Positions 7,588 through 14,137 of a DNA stretch of 14,137 nt are shown here, piece by piece. The notes under the pieces are model-generated. The model was not told the DNA's origin. It saw only the letters and a program-made list of their open reading frames with translations, and did not search any database. The DNA comes from an uncultured Oscillospiraceae bacterium (lineage in GTDB: Bacteria > Bacillota > Clostridia > Oscillospirales > Oscillospiraceae), in contig CAAEDD010000126.1 of NCBI GenBank assembly GCA_900754515.1, forward strand, positions 1-14,137, in the 5' to 3' direction. A program made the translations under genes and the position numbers. Position 1 is the stretch's first letter. Each line of letters starts with the position of its first letter.

Positions 7588-7616
7588 TTGCAGAAAAGCT
7601 TTTTATATTTTAGAAT
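7588..7616 (+). promoter_or_regulatory. Candidate promoter of the lipoprotein gene at 7702
   Basis: TTGCAG (7588-7593), a 17-base spacer and TAGAAT (7611-7616) form a moderate sigma-70 match, giving a leader of about 80 bases. The rest of the 7478-7701 spacer is AT-rich and shows no gene or other clear signal. Confidence 0.4.
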
Positions 7617-7701
7617 GGAACAAAAGAAACATCAGAAAAAAATTTGCGTCAATACAGATAGAATACATAGGAATATAATCTGACAGGAGAGGTATCTGTA
7701 T

Positions 7702-8487
7702 ATGAGAAAGTATATTGTGTGTACTTTGGCATTGACATGTATACTGGCTTTAGCTGGCTGCAACAACAGAAGCATGAACTATATTATAGAGAATGAGCCA
7801 AGTATTGTTGGGATTGTGGAAGAAGTCCGTGATAATTCAATTCTAATTTACATAGAAACAGAGGCTTATCCTTACGGCGCAGAGTGCAGCGTTTCTTTGG
7901 ATGTGGAGAACACGGACAGCTATACGGATTTGTCTGTAGGGGATGAAGTCGTTGTGTACTACAATGGCGAAATTGCAGAAAGCGACCCGTTGGAGATCAA
8001 TACGGTATATGCTATCACCTTAAGAACTCCTGCAGAGAAAAACCCTGAATGGGACAAAATCCCCATGGTAATGGTGGACGGAAAGCTCTACTATGATACC
8101 GGAAAAGAAAGCGACATTGATGGCCGCTGTGGGATGATGGACGGGGAAATAAGCTCAAGCGTTGACGGTTCTGAAACGCCGACAGCAGATAATCAGTCTA
8201 ATTTTGGGACCGGCTTTGGATACCAATATGGTACTGACGATACCATCGAGCTGCTGATAAATGGAAAGTGGATTGTTTTTGAACACAGAGCAGGAGACGG
8301 AAGCCAGGTCTGTTTTGGAGATCGATGGATAGACAGAGACAGCCTTTCTGAGGAAACATTGGAATGGCTTGATTGGTATAACAGTTTATCAGAAATAGAT
8401 CGGTTGGCCGTCAGCGCCATTCCGGAAGACTTGTTGGCTGCAAGTGGAATTTCCGATGCTGAAGATGCAGAAGCAGCGACGAATTAA
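7702..8487 (+). CDS. Putative lipoprotein of unknown function
   Basis: This 261-residue product has a type II signal peptide: MRK, a hydrophobic stretch, and the lipobox LAGC with Cys20 as the expected lipidation site. It should be anchored on the outer face of the membrane. Residues about 33-110 (SIVGIVEEVRDNSILIYIE through VYAITL) look like a small beta-barrel of the OB-fold type seen in secreted Firmicutes proteins, with the typical L.VGDEVVVYYNG turn. A second part (about 120-195) starts IPMVMVDGKLYYDTGKE and contains GRCGMMDGEISSSVDGSE; similar modules occur in Clostridia proteins of unknown function. AGGAGAGG lies about nine bases before the ATG. The GC content is clearly lower than in the flanking genes and codon choice differs, which suggests transfer. 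It stands alone, with its own terminator. I cannot assign a function. Confidence 0.8.
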   Translation: MRKYIVCTLALTCILALAGCNNRSMNYIIENEPSIVGIVEEVRDNSILIYIETEAYPYGAECSVSLDVENTDSYTDLSVGDEVVVYYNGEIAESDPLEINTVYAITLRTPAEKNPEWDKIPMVMVDGKLYYDTGKESDIDGRCGMMDGEISSSVDGSETPTADNQSNFGTGFGYQYGTDDTIELLINGKWIVFEHRAGDGSQVCFGDRWIDRDSLSEETLEWLDWYNSLSEIDRLAVSAIPEDLLAASGISDAEDAEAATN

Positions 8488-8506
8488 CAACCGGCAATCG
8501 GAATTT

Positions 8507-8546
8507 AAAGAGATCCTATTCAATTTGAGAAGGGGATCTCTTTTTT
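8507..8546 (+). terminator. Intrinsic terminator of the lipoprotein gene
   Basis: AAAGAGATCC (8507-8516) pairs with GGATCTCTTT (8534-8543), a 10-bp stem with a 17-base loop, and the T run continues to 8546. On the minus strand the exit tract is weaker (TTTAAATT), so it may help end the LysR transcript only in part. Confidence 0.82.
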
Positions 8547-8646
8547 ATGCCAGATATATTTCCATTGCAGCGACAAGAAATTTCGATTTTTCCTTAAACT
8601 GATAGGCCCAATATATGGGAATAAAATACTGCCCGGCGAGGCCGTC

Positions 8647-9522
8647 TCAACTGTGGGGTTTTACGTATCGCACCACATAGTCCGCAAAGCGCCGTGTGGC
8701 CGGGCCGGCCCTGTCCCCGGCGGCTATGGCTATACCTATGGTACGCTTGGACTCCGGTACCAGGGGGAGTATCTGTATATCGTCATGCCGCCCCTTCAGA
8801 AGAAGCTCCGGCATGATGCTGATGCCCAGCCCCTGCTCCACCATGGCGATAATGGCGTAGTCGTCCTTGGTGTAAAAGCGCACGTTGGGCTTCACACCGG
8901 CAGCTTCCAGGGCCCGGCGGGCGTCGTGGTCGGAGCTCTCCAGCAGGCTGATGAAAGGCTCTGTCTCACACTCCACCAGTGGGAATTTTGGGTAGCTCTC
9001 AAAGCGGCTGTGGCGAGGGAGAATGGCCAGCAGCCGGTCGTCCATCAGCGGTATGCACTCACAGTCCACGGCGCAGGGCACGTTCACGAAGCCTATGTCA
9101 ATGCTGCCCTCCAGCAGCCACTGTTCCACATCGTGATAGTCCCCGTTGAGGAGCTTTATATCCACCTTCGGGTAATCGTGTTGAAACTCCTTCAGCACAG
9201 GAGGCAGCCAGTGGACGGCAACAGAGGTGAAACTGCCTATGCGCACGGTGCCACTGTCCAGCCCACGGATGGAGGCAGCAGTCTGGTTCAGCTGCTCGGC
9301 GCTGTTGAGGAGGTTCCTTACGGCGGCTATCATTCGCTCTCCCTCTCCGGTGAGACGCACTCCGGCCCGGCTGCGCTTTAAAAGTGCAAAGCCCAGCTCC
9401 TGCTCAAGACTGTCTATACTGTGGCTCACGGCGGACTGGGTGCAGCCCAGAGTCTGAGCCGCTCTTGTTAGGCTCCCGGCTTCCACTACTGCCACCAGCG
9501 TCTGATATTTTGCAATATTTAT
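8647..9522 (-). CDS. LysR-family transcriptional regulator (apparent ATA start)
   Basis: This is a LysR-type regulator with an N-terminal winged helix-turn-helix (GSLTRAAQTLGCTQSAVSHSIDSLEQELGF) and a C-terminal effector domain beginning near VRIGSFTSVAVHWLPPVL. Such proteins bind T-N11-A sites and often control a divergent gene, here the symporter at 9696. The first conventional start is GTG at 9495, which would remove the start of helix 1. Reading on upstream in frame gives INIAKYQTLVAVVEAGS, and the first codon of this, ATA at 9522, lies nine bases after AAAGGA; relatives commonly begin MN[IL]xKY. No ATG, GTG or TTG occurs between the upstream in-frame stop (TAG at 9558-9556) and 9495. From 9522 the product is 291 residues, usual for the family. 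The effector is unknown; proline or a related amino acid is a guess from the neighbour. Confidence 0.9.
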   Translation of the reverse strand: MNIAKYQTLVAVVEAGSLTRAAQTLGCTQSAVSHSIDSLEQELGFALLKRSRAGVRLTGEGERMIAAVRNLLNSAEQLNQTAASIRGLDSGTVRIGSFTSVAVHWLPPVLKEFQHDYPKVDIKLLNGDYHDVEQWLLEGSIDIGFVNVPCAVDCECIPLMDDRLLAILPRHSRFESYPKFPLVECETEPFISLLESSDHDARRALEAAGVKPNVRFYTKDDYAIIAMVEQGLGISIMPELLLKGRHDDIQILPLVPESKRTIGIAIAAGDRAGPATRRFADYVVRYVKPHS

Positions 9523-9531
9523 ATGCTCACA

Positions 9532-9537
9532 TCCTTT
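9532..9537 (-). promoter_or_regulatory. Ribosome binding site of the LysR gene, supports the ATA start
   Basis: The minus strand reads AAAGGA here. It is nine bases before ATA (9522) and 36 bases before the GTG at 9495, so it can only serve a start close to 9522 (ATA) or 9516 (ATT). Confidence 0.5.
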
Positions 9538-9538
9538 A

Positions 9539-9555
9539 CATGAATTAAATTCATG
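9539..9555. promoter_or_regulatory. Perfect 17-bp palindrome upstream of the LysR gene
   Basis: CATGAATT-A-AATTCATG has 8-bp arms around a central A. It lies in the LysR leader, just before its ribosome binding site, and has the T-N11-A form of a LysR box. It is a good candidate for the autoregulatory operator; binding is inferred. Confidence 0.55.
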
Positions 9556-9584
9556 CTATTATGAAAAGAATTAGGGGTATTTAT

Positions 9585-9612
9585 ATTATAGTCCAAAAAA
9601 ATGAATATTCAA
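9585..9612 (-). promoter_or_regulatory. Candidate promoter of the LysR gene
   Basis: On the minus strand TTGAAT (9612-9607), a 16-base spacer and TATAAT (9590-9585) are visible. The start would lie near 9578, giving a leader of about 56 bases that contains the palindrome at 9539-9555. Confidence 0.6.
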
Positions 9613-9634
9613 GTTTTTTATGCTTGTCTCCCGC

Positions 9635-9662
9635 TTGAAATTAAAATTTAATCCATTATAAT
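9635..9662 (+). promoter_or_regulatory. Promoter of the putP-like gene
   Basis: TTGAAA (9635-9640), a 16-base spacer and TATAAT (9657-9662) form a good sigma-70 promoter, starting near 9669. The spacer holds the AT-rich inverted repeat ATTAAA-A-TTTAAT (9640-9652), another possible LysR contact site. The two divergent promoters are back to back, about 22 bases apart. Confidence 0.65.
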
Positions 9663-9695
9663 TCGTACCATGTTAAGAAAAGCGAGGAGAAAGCA

Positions 9696-11225
9696 ATGTC
9701 AACCATGTCAACCGTATGTATTTTGATTTCTGTTGTAGTGTATCTTGTGGGTATGCTGGCCATAGGCATAGTGTATTCCAAGAACAACAATTCCGAGGAC
9801 TTCTATCTGGGCGGACGCAAGCTGGGCCCCATAGTCACTGCCATGAGCACCGAAGCCTCCGACATGAGCGCCTATCTGCTCATGGGCGTTCCCGGCCTGG
9901 CCCTTTTCTGCGGCCTGGCAGAAGCCAGCTGGACGGCAATAGGCCTGGCCCTGGGCACCTACCTCAACTGGCTTATTGTGGCAAAGCGGCTGCGTCTCTA
10001 CTCTGAAAAGATACATGCAATCACAATTCCTGACTTCATATCCATCCGTTTCAGGGATAACACCAAGCTCATCGAGACCCTGGGCGCTCTCATAGTCATT
10101 ATCTTCTTTGTCCCCTACACCGCCTCCGGCTTTGCTGCCTGCGGCAAGCTCTTCAACAGCCTCTTCGGCTTTGACTACATGACCTCCATGATAGTCTCTG
10201 CCGCCGTCATCGTAGCCTACTGCGCCACCGGCGGATTTATGGCAGCCTCCGTCACCAGCCTTATCCAGAGCATAGTGATGACCTTTGCCCTCATTGTGGT
10301 GCTGATATTCGGCATCAACACCGCCGGCGGCGTGGACGCCGTCATAGCCAATGCAAAGGAAATCCCCGGCTACCTGAGCCTCACCGCCTCCACCAATATC
10401 CAGTCCGCTCAGGCCGGCAGCTATACTCCCTTCATGATAGCATCCACCTTGGCCTGGGGCCTGGGCTACTTTGGTATGCCCCACATCCTGCTCCACTTCA
10501 TGGCCATCGGCGATGAGACCAAGCTGAAGCTCTCCCGCCGTGTGGGCTCCATCTGGGTGGTAATCTCTCTGGGCGTCGCCGTTATCATCGGCGTTGTGGG
10601 CTACAGCATGGCCAAGGCCGGCGCAATAGCAATGCCTGCCTCCCAGGCCGAGGCCGAGAATATGATAGTCAACGCCTCCAGCGCCCTGGCTCAGGTGGGT
10701 GTTATCCCCGCCATCATTGCCGGTGTCATCATTGCCGGTATCCTGGCCGCCACCATGTCCACCGCCGACGCTCAGCTCCTGGCAGCTGCCTCCGGCGTAA
10801 CCCACAACATACTCACCAACGTTCTGGGCGTCAAGCTCAGTGACAAGAAGACCATGCTCATCGCCCGCATCACCGTTCTGGCCGTGGCAGTTCTGGGCGT
10901 AATCTTTGCCAGCGACCCCAACAGCTCCATCTTCCGTGTGGTCTCCTTTGCCTGGGCGGGCTTCGGCGCCACCTTCGGCCCCGTAATGCTCTTCGCCCTG
11001 TTCTGGAAGCGCTGCAACAAGTGGGGCGCTCTGGCAGGCATGGTCACCGGCGGCGTGATGATTTTCGTGTGGAAGTTTGGCGTTGCAAAGCTGGGCGGCA
11101 TATTCGCCATCTACGAGCTGCTCCCCGCCTTCATCATCTCCTGCGTGGTCATTGTTGTGGTGAGCCTTATTACCGCCGCCCCCGAGAAGGAGATTGTGGA
11201 GGAGTTCGAGAGCGTAGGCAAGTGA
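9696..11225 (+). CDS. putP: Sodium/proline symporter (SSS family)
   Basis: This is a complete 509-residue sodium:solute symporter, closest in pattern to PutP, which imports L-proline with Na+ through the cytoplasmic membrane. The PutP hallmarks are present in order: DFYLGGRKLGP (35-45), ASDMS (54-58) matching the Na+/proline site around Asp55/Ser57 of E. coli PutP, LGYFGMPHILLHFMA, ILAATMSTADAQLL with Ser355-Thr356 at the Ser340-Thr341 Na+ position, and SFAWAGFGATFGPV. About 13 hydrophobic helices are visible, and the length fits the family (about 500). GAGGAG lies six bases before the ATG; a second ATG at 9705 is further from it. The divergent LysR gene is the likely regulator. Other SSS members such as OpuE are close alternatives, so the substrate is proline with good but not full certainty. 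Confidence 0.93.
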   Translation: MSTMSTVCILISVVVYLVGMLAIGIVYSKNNNSEDFYLGGRKLGPIVTAMSTEASDMSAYLLMGVPGLALFCGLAEASWTAIGLALGTYLNWLIVAKRLRLYSEKIHAITIPDFISIRFRDNTKLIETLGALIVIIFFVPYTASGFAACGKLFNSLFGFDYMTSMIVSAAVIVAYCATGGFMAASVTSLIQSIVMTFALIVVLIFGINTAGGVDAVIANAKEIPGYLSLTASTNIQSAQAGSYTPFMIASTLAWGLGYFGMPHILLHFMAIGDETKLKLSRRVGSIWVVISLGVAVIIGVVGYSMAKAGAIAMPASQAEAENMIVNASSALAQVGVIPAIIAGVIIAGILAATMSTADAQLLAAASGVTHNILTNVLGVKLSDKKTMLIARITVLAVAVLGVIFASDPNSSIFRVVSFAWAGFGATFGPVMLFALFWKRCNKWGALAGMVTGGVMIFVWKFGVAKLGGIFAIYELLPAFIISCVVIVVVSLITAAPEKEIVEEFESVGK

Positions 11226-11267
11226 GCTTCCTGCCCGATATAAAAAAACAGAATTACCAAATACCTA

Positions 11268-11300
11268 AAAAGCTCCTGCGGCCCAGCCGCAGGAGCTTTT
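11268..11300. terminator. Bidirectional terminator between putP and the DUF975 gene
   Basis: A perfect 15-bp stem (11268-11282 with 11286-11300) has a 3-base loop, CCA. The plus strand ends in CTTTT, and the minus strand continues into TTTTTAGG. It lies between convergent genes and probably serves both. Confidence 0.88.
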
Positions 11301-11315
11301 CATATATCCTGGCGC

Positions 11316-12077
11316 TTAGTAGTCAATGGGGGGAGGGGGGAACTCAACCCCTCTGTCGGCTGCATAGATATCTCTGCCGGAGAGTTTTTCATAATACAGC
11401 GCGTAGCTGAGGTTTATATAAGGCACCGTCCATATCTGGGCCAGGTATCCCACATAGGGGATGTTGGAAAGAATACTCCATCCGATAAAGCTCAGATCCA
11501 TAACGAAGAGCTCCCCCTTGTGGCCCTTCATCATCTCCTTGGACTCCCTGATGCACTGGAGTGCGGACTTCTTCGGATTATCCAGGAGAATATATATGGC
11601 CTGCCTGTAGCGATATGAGGCGATTATGCCGGGGAAGATGAGAAGCAGGGACCAGAGGAAAATAAATATGCCTGTCAGCAGACTCAGCATGAAAAGCTTG
11701 AAAAACAGTGGGAAAGCGTCTAACAGATTACCGAAGCAGGCATCGGTGCGGCGGATAGTGTTCAGCAGAAATAGGATAAAGCCGGCTCCCACCAAATATA
11801 TGAGAAAATCGCTTATCCAGCTGAGCACTACAGCGTAGAATGGGGGCGACATTCTGGCGGCCACTTCAAGGGCATAGTCCAGGTTGCCGGTTTCCAGATA
11901 ATCCTTGTACAGAGCCAGCCCGGTTTCGCTGAAGTTTATGCCCAGCAGCTGTGTGGAAAGCAGGTACATGACTATGCTCAAGGCAATATATACAAGTCCC
12001 ACCAGCAGTACCCTGGGCTTGGATCTTGCGATAAGGTCTTTGGAGCGCTCTTTCAGTTCAGCTCTTCTGATTTCCAT
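11316..12077 (-). CDS. DUF975 family membrane protein
   Basis: This membrane protein of 253 residues belongs to DUF975. Support comes from the N-terminal ELKERSKDLI pattern, several long hydrophobic segments, and the conserved block CIRESKEMMKGHKGELFVMDLSFIGW followed by a helix and YVGYLAQIWTVPYINLSYALYYEKL. It ends in a proline-rich tail (EFPPPPIDY). Members are found across Firmicutes; their function is not known. Two starts are possible: ATG at 12077, with AAAGGGTG about nine bases upstream, and GTG at 12089, with AAAGG only five bases away. The ATG gives the family-like N-terminus and is preferred. The gene is convergent with putP and divergent from the lipoprotein gene at 12269; neither suggests a role. 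Confidence 0.85.
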   Translation of the reverse strand: MEIRRAELKERSKDLIARSKPRVLLVGLVYIALSIVMYLLSTQLLGINFSETGLALYKDYLETGNLDYALEVAARMSPPFYAVVLSWISDFLIYLVGAGFILFLLNTIRRTDACFGNLLDAFPLFFKLFMLSLLTGIFIFLWSLLLIFPGIIASYRYRQAIYILLDNPKKSALQCIRESKEMMKGHKGELFVMDLSFIGWSILSNIPYVGYLAQIWTVPYINLSYALYYEKLSGRDIYAADRGVEFPPPPIDY

Positions 12078-12110
12078 AAGCGTGTTCACCCTTTCCTTTT
12101 TCTGATTTCC

Positions 12111-12138
12111 AATATACCAAATAAATGCAGATAAGTAA
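12111..12138 (-). promoter_or_regulatory. Weak candidate promoter of the DUF975 gene
   Basis: On the minus strand TTACTT (12138-12133), a 16-base spacer and TATATT (12116-12111) are visible. The -35 box is poor, so this is tentative. Confidence 0.3.
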
Positions 12139-12160
12139 ATACACTGCCGGGACGAAGAGA

Positions 12161-12187
12161 ATCTTAATAATTCTTAATTCTTAAGAT
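12161..12187. repeat. TCTTAA-type repeats in the divergent spacer
   Basis: Two near-identical 10-bp units, TCTTAATAAT (12162-12171) and TCTTAATTCT (12172-12181), are followed by a third TTAAG. ATCTTAA (12161-12167) and TTAAGAT (12181-12187) also form an inverted repeat. This is the pattern of a regulator site serving the divergent genes at 12077 and 12269; the regulator is unknown. Confidence 0.45.
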
Positions 12188-12268
12188 AAACTGAAACAAA
12201 GCTCCCACAGTCTACGTTATTATATATAGAAGCACAATGGACAAAAAATAATTTCGGAGGTGAACTGA

Positions 12269-14137
12269 ATGTGTAAAAAATGCATAGCCCTGCTGCTGGC
12301 TCTGGCGCTGCTGCTGAGCCTGTGCGCCTGCGGCAAAGAGGAAACGGATATGGGCGAAGTTCCAGCACAGACTGTGGATACGGATACTGAGGACAGCCCG
12401 GCGGAAATGGTACCGGGCTATATCTCCCAGGTGATAGAGCTGCCGGAGGGCTGCACTTCCGTGCGACTCATGACCCTGGAGGGTGACAAGCTGTTGGCAG
12501 TATGCGGCGGCGGGGAGGATTACAGGCTGTGCGCCCTGGATCTGGGCAGCGACAGCTGGAGCTTCCTGCCCTTTAAGGGTGAGGACTTCGGAGGCAGAGA
12601 CAGCAATGGCTTTTCCAACTACGGCGTAAGCGGCTTTGACGCCTGCGGCGGGGTGCTGTGGGTACTGGTGAGGCAGTATTTCACAGAGACAGGTGAGGAC
12701 GGCGGATATCACATCCTGCGCTATGACTGTGCCACCGGCGAGCTGCTGAGCCGGGCCGAAGTGGGCTTTGAAGCCATACCGGGCACTGAGTCGCCTACAC
12801 CGGTGTTCAGCTATATGGTGCCCCTGGGCGGGGATAGGGCGGCTATCTGCGACCATGAAAACGCCTATATAATAGATTCCGGGGCCCAGCTGCTGGAGAC
12901 CTTCCCCCTCAGCGGCTTTCGATTTGGTCTGGTGCTGCGCCTGGGGGACCGGCTCTACGTCACCGGGGAGGAGGGGGACCAGACCGGGGTGCGCTCCTTC
13001 GACATGGAGACTTATGCCCTGGGGCCCATGATAAATACCCAGGCCGACTGCTACGGCTACTATGTCAGCGAGAAGGGGGAAGCCTTCCTATCCCAGGACA
13101 GCGGTCTGGTGAGTCTGGATGTAAACACCGGTGAGACGTCGGAACTTTTCAAATGGCTGGATGTGGCCACCGGAGTGGACTTTGCCCAGGGCGGAGGCGA
13201 TGTAGTCCAGAGCGCCGCCGGTGACTATTATATGGCGGGGATGTTTGCCAAGAACATACAGAAGGTGAGCCCCGGGCTGGTGAAGGACAGGGAGGTCATA
13301 AGTTTGCGGGGCGTCTCGGATCTGGATATCCTCAACGCCGCTCTGCGCTTCAACAGCACCAACGAGGACTATAAGATCGAATATGAGTTTATAGGTTCCG
13401 GCCATGAGCTTAGCCAGCAGGAGATACTGGAACTGGTGCTCCAGGACAGCCCGGACATAGTATATACCCCCTCGCTGCCCCAAAACAGTATAGACGCAGG
13501 ATTGTTTGTGGATCTGCTGCCTTACATAGATGCCGACGAGAGCATAAGCCGGGAGGACTTTATAGCACCGGTGCTGGAGAGCATGATAAGAAAGGGAGGG
13601 CTATACGAGCTGATAACCCGCGTAGATATTCTCGGCCTCTCGGTCAGAGCTGAGCTGTTCCCCGGCCGGGAGGAATGGACCATGGACTATGTGGAAGAGA
13701 TGGTAGCGGAACGCCCGGCAGGGACGCCGGTGTACTTCTGGCACAGGGATCAGAACTATATGCTGAATATGCTCTGCCGCATCTCCAGCGGGGAGTATGT
13801 GGATTGGGAGAGCGGGAAGTGCAGCTTTGATGAGGGGAGCTTTGCCCGGCTGCTCCAATTCGTGAAGGACTGCCCCTATACCACCGAGCCGGTGATGCCG
13901 GTGCTTATGGAGCCGGTGCTGGGTGTGGGCTATTCCGCCAATATGAGCAAGAGCTTCTTCCAGGGGGACTATGAGTATGCGGGCTTCCCGGGAACTTCAG
14001 GGAACGGCAGCTACTTCACCGACGTCTCCGGTGGCTACAACAAAAAGGGTTACGGCATCATGGCCTCCAGTGAGCACAAGGAGGCGGCCTGGGATTTCCT
14101 GCGCCTGCTGCTCTTGCCGGAGAACATAGAGTATGGC
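12269..14137 (+). CDS. Extracellular solute-binding lipoprotein with propeller-like N-terminal half (3' partial)
   Basis: The frame is open for 623 codons to the window edge with no stop, so the 3' end is missing. GGAGG lies eight bases before the ATG. MCKKC plus a Leu/Ala-rich stretch and LSLCACG form a lipoprotein signal with Cys21 as the likely lipidated residue, common in Clostridia lipoproteins. Residues about 50-340 contain repeated strand-turn elements (LCALDLGSDSW, LRYDCATGELL, RSFDMETYALG, VSLDVNTGETSEL) like blades of a beta-propeller. From about 343 the sequence reads as a family 1 solute-binding protein: LNAALRFNSTNEDYKIEYE, PDIVYTPS, FVDLLPYIDAD, GREEWTMDYV, and a late GYGIMASSEHKEAAWDFLRLLL. 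Such proteins deliver sugars or other solutes to ABC importers. No permease or ATPase gene is inside the window, and the substrate is unknown. Confidence 0.85.
   Translation, partial: MCKKCIALLLALALLLSLCACGKEETDMGEVPAQTVDTDTEDSPAEMVPGYISQVIELPEGCTSVRLMTLEGDKLLAVCGGGEDYRLCALDLGSDSWSFLPFKGEDFGGRDSNGFSNYGVSGFDACGGVLWVLVRQYFTETGEDGGYHILRYDCATGELLSRAEVGFEAIPGTESPTPVFSYMVPLGGDRAAICDHENAYIIDSGAQLLETFPLSGFRFGLVLRLGDRLYVTGEEGDQTGVRSFDMETYALGPMINTQADCYGYYVSEKGEAFLSQDSGLVSLDVNTGETSELFKWLDVATGVDFAQGGGDVVQSAAGDYYMAGMFAKNIQKVSPGLVKDREVISLRGVSDLDILNAALRFNSTNEDYKIEYEFIGSGHELSQQEILELVLQDSPDIVYTPSLPQNSIDAGLFVDLLPYIDADESISREDFIAPVLESMIRKGGLYELITRVDILGLSVRAELFPGREEWTMDYVEEMVAERPAGTPVYFWHRDQNYMLNMLCRISSGEYVDWESGKCSFDEGSFARLLQFVKDCPYTTEPVMPVLMEPVLGVGYSANMSKSFFQGDYEYAGFPGTSGNGSYFTDVSGGYNKKGYGIMASSEHKEAAWDFLRLLLLPENIEYG

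Noticed and set aside
7674..7679. TATAAT just before the lipoprotein gene at 7702
   Set aside because: No -35 box lies at a fitting distance, and the start would leave a leader of about 16 bases that begins inside the ribosome binding site.
7478..7701. Possible gene remnant or small RNA in the spacer upstream of the lipoprotein gene
   Set aside because: No open frame with a ribosome binding site, and no hairpin with a T run, was seen apart from the promoter candidate already listed.
8620..8646. Small GC hairpin (CGGC-CTC-GCCG on the minus strand) after the LysR stop as a terminator
   Set aside because: The stem is only 4 bp and no clean T run follows; too weak to call.
9708..10805. Long minus-strand open frame (365 codons) inside putP
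   Set aside because: It is the complement of a GC-rich membrane protein gene. Its translation is Gly/His-rich with no domain, and the plus strand is clearly PutP.
12212..12856. Minus-strand open frame of 214 codons at the start of the solute-binding lipoprotein gene
   Set aside because: The plus strand there has a ribosome binding site, lipobox and 623 open codons; the minus frame is a shadow.

Overview
The window looks like chromosomal DNA of a GC-rich member of the Firmicutes, most likely class Clostridia near Oscillospiraceae/Ruminococcaceae. This is inferred from the gene families present (ClpC-type AAA+ ATPase, DUF523, DUF2812, DUF975, a FeoB-associated Cys-rich peptide, a solute-binding lipoprotein with a CxC-type lipobox), from strong GGAGG-type ribosome binding sites, and from mostly GC-rich coding DNA that nevertheless uses ATA (Ile) and AGG/AGA (Arg) often. 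No rRNA, tRNA, CRISPR array, transposase or integrase was seen.

Layout. (a) Positions 1-3567, plus strand: a tight operon of a ClpC-like unfoldase (5' end outside the window), a YmdB-type macrodomain ADP-ribose hydrolase, a rhomboid intramembrane protease and a DUF523/TudS-like protein, with overlaps or gaps of only a few bases. A hairpin with a T run follows. Directly behind it, with no room for a promoter, is a DUF2812 membrane protein (3644-4879) that ends at a strong two-way terminator. (b) Positions 4986-7477, minus strand: a complete iron(II) uptake operon, feoA-feoB plus a 53-residue Cys-rich membrane peptide. It has a clear sigma-70 promoter overlapped by an inverted repeat that resembles a DtxR-family iron box. 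(c) Positions 7702-8487, plus strand: a lipoprotein gene of clearly lower GC, probably acquired, with its own terminator. (d) Positions 8647-11225: a LysR-type regulator (minus) divergent from a PutP-like sodium/proline symporter (plus). The shared 170-base spacer holds face-to-face promoters and a perfect 17-bp palindrome. The LysR reading frame appears to start at an ATA codon. (e) Positions 11316-12077, minus: a DUF975 membrane protein convergent with putP across a shared terminator. (f) Position 12269 to the window end, plus: a long lipoprotein frame still open at the edge, with a propeller-like N-terminal half and a solute-binding-protein C-terminal half.

Genes that work together: FeoA/FeoB/Cys-rich peptide import ferrous iron, probably under iron repression. 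LysR probably controls putP. ClpC, the macrodomain, rhomboid and DUF523 genes are co-transcribed and suggest a stress or quality-control operon, though a shared pathway is only an inference. I found no clear new defence or mobile system. The most unusual points are the apparent ATA start of the LysR gene, the hairpin placed against the DUF2812 ribosome binding site, and the iron-box/promoter overlap upstream of feoA.
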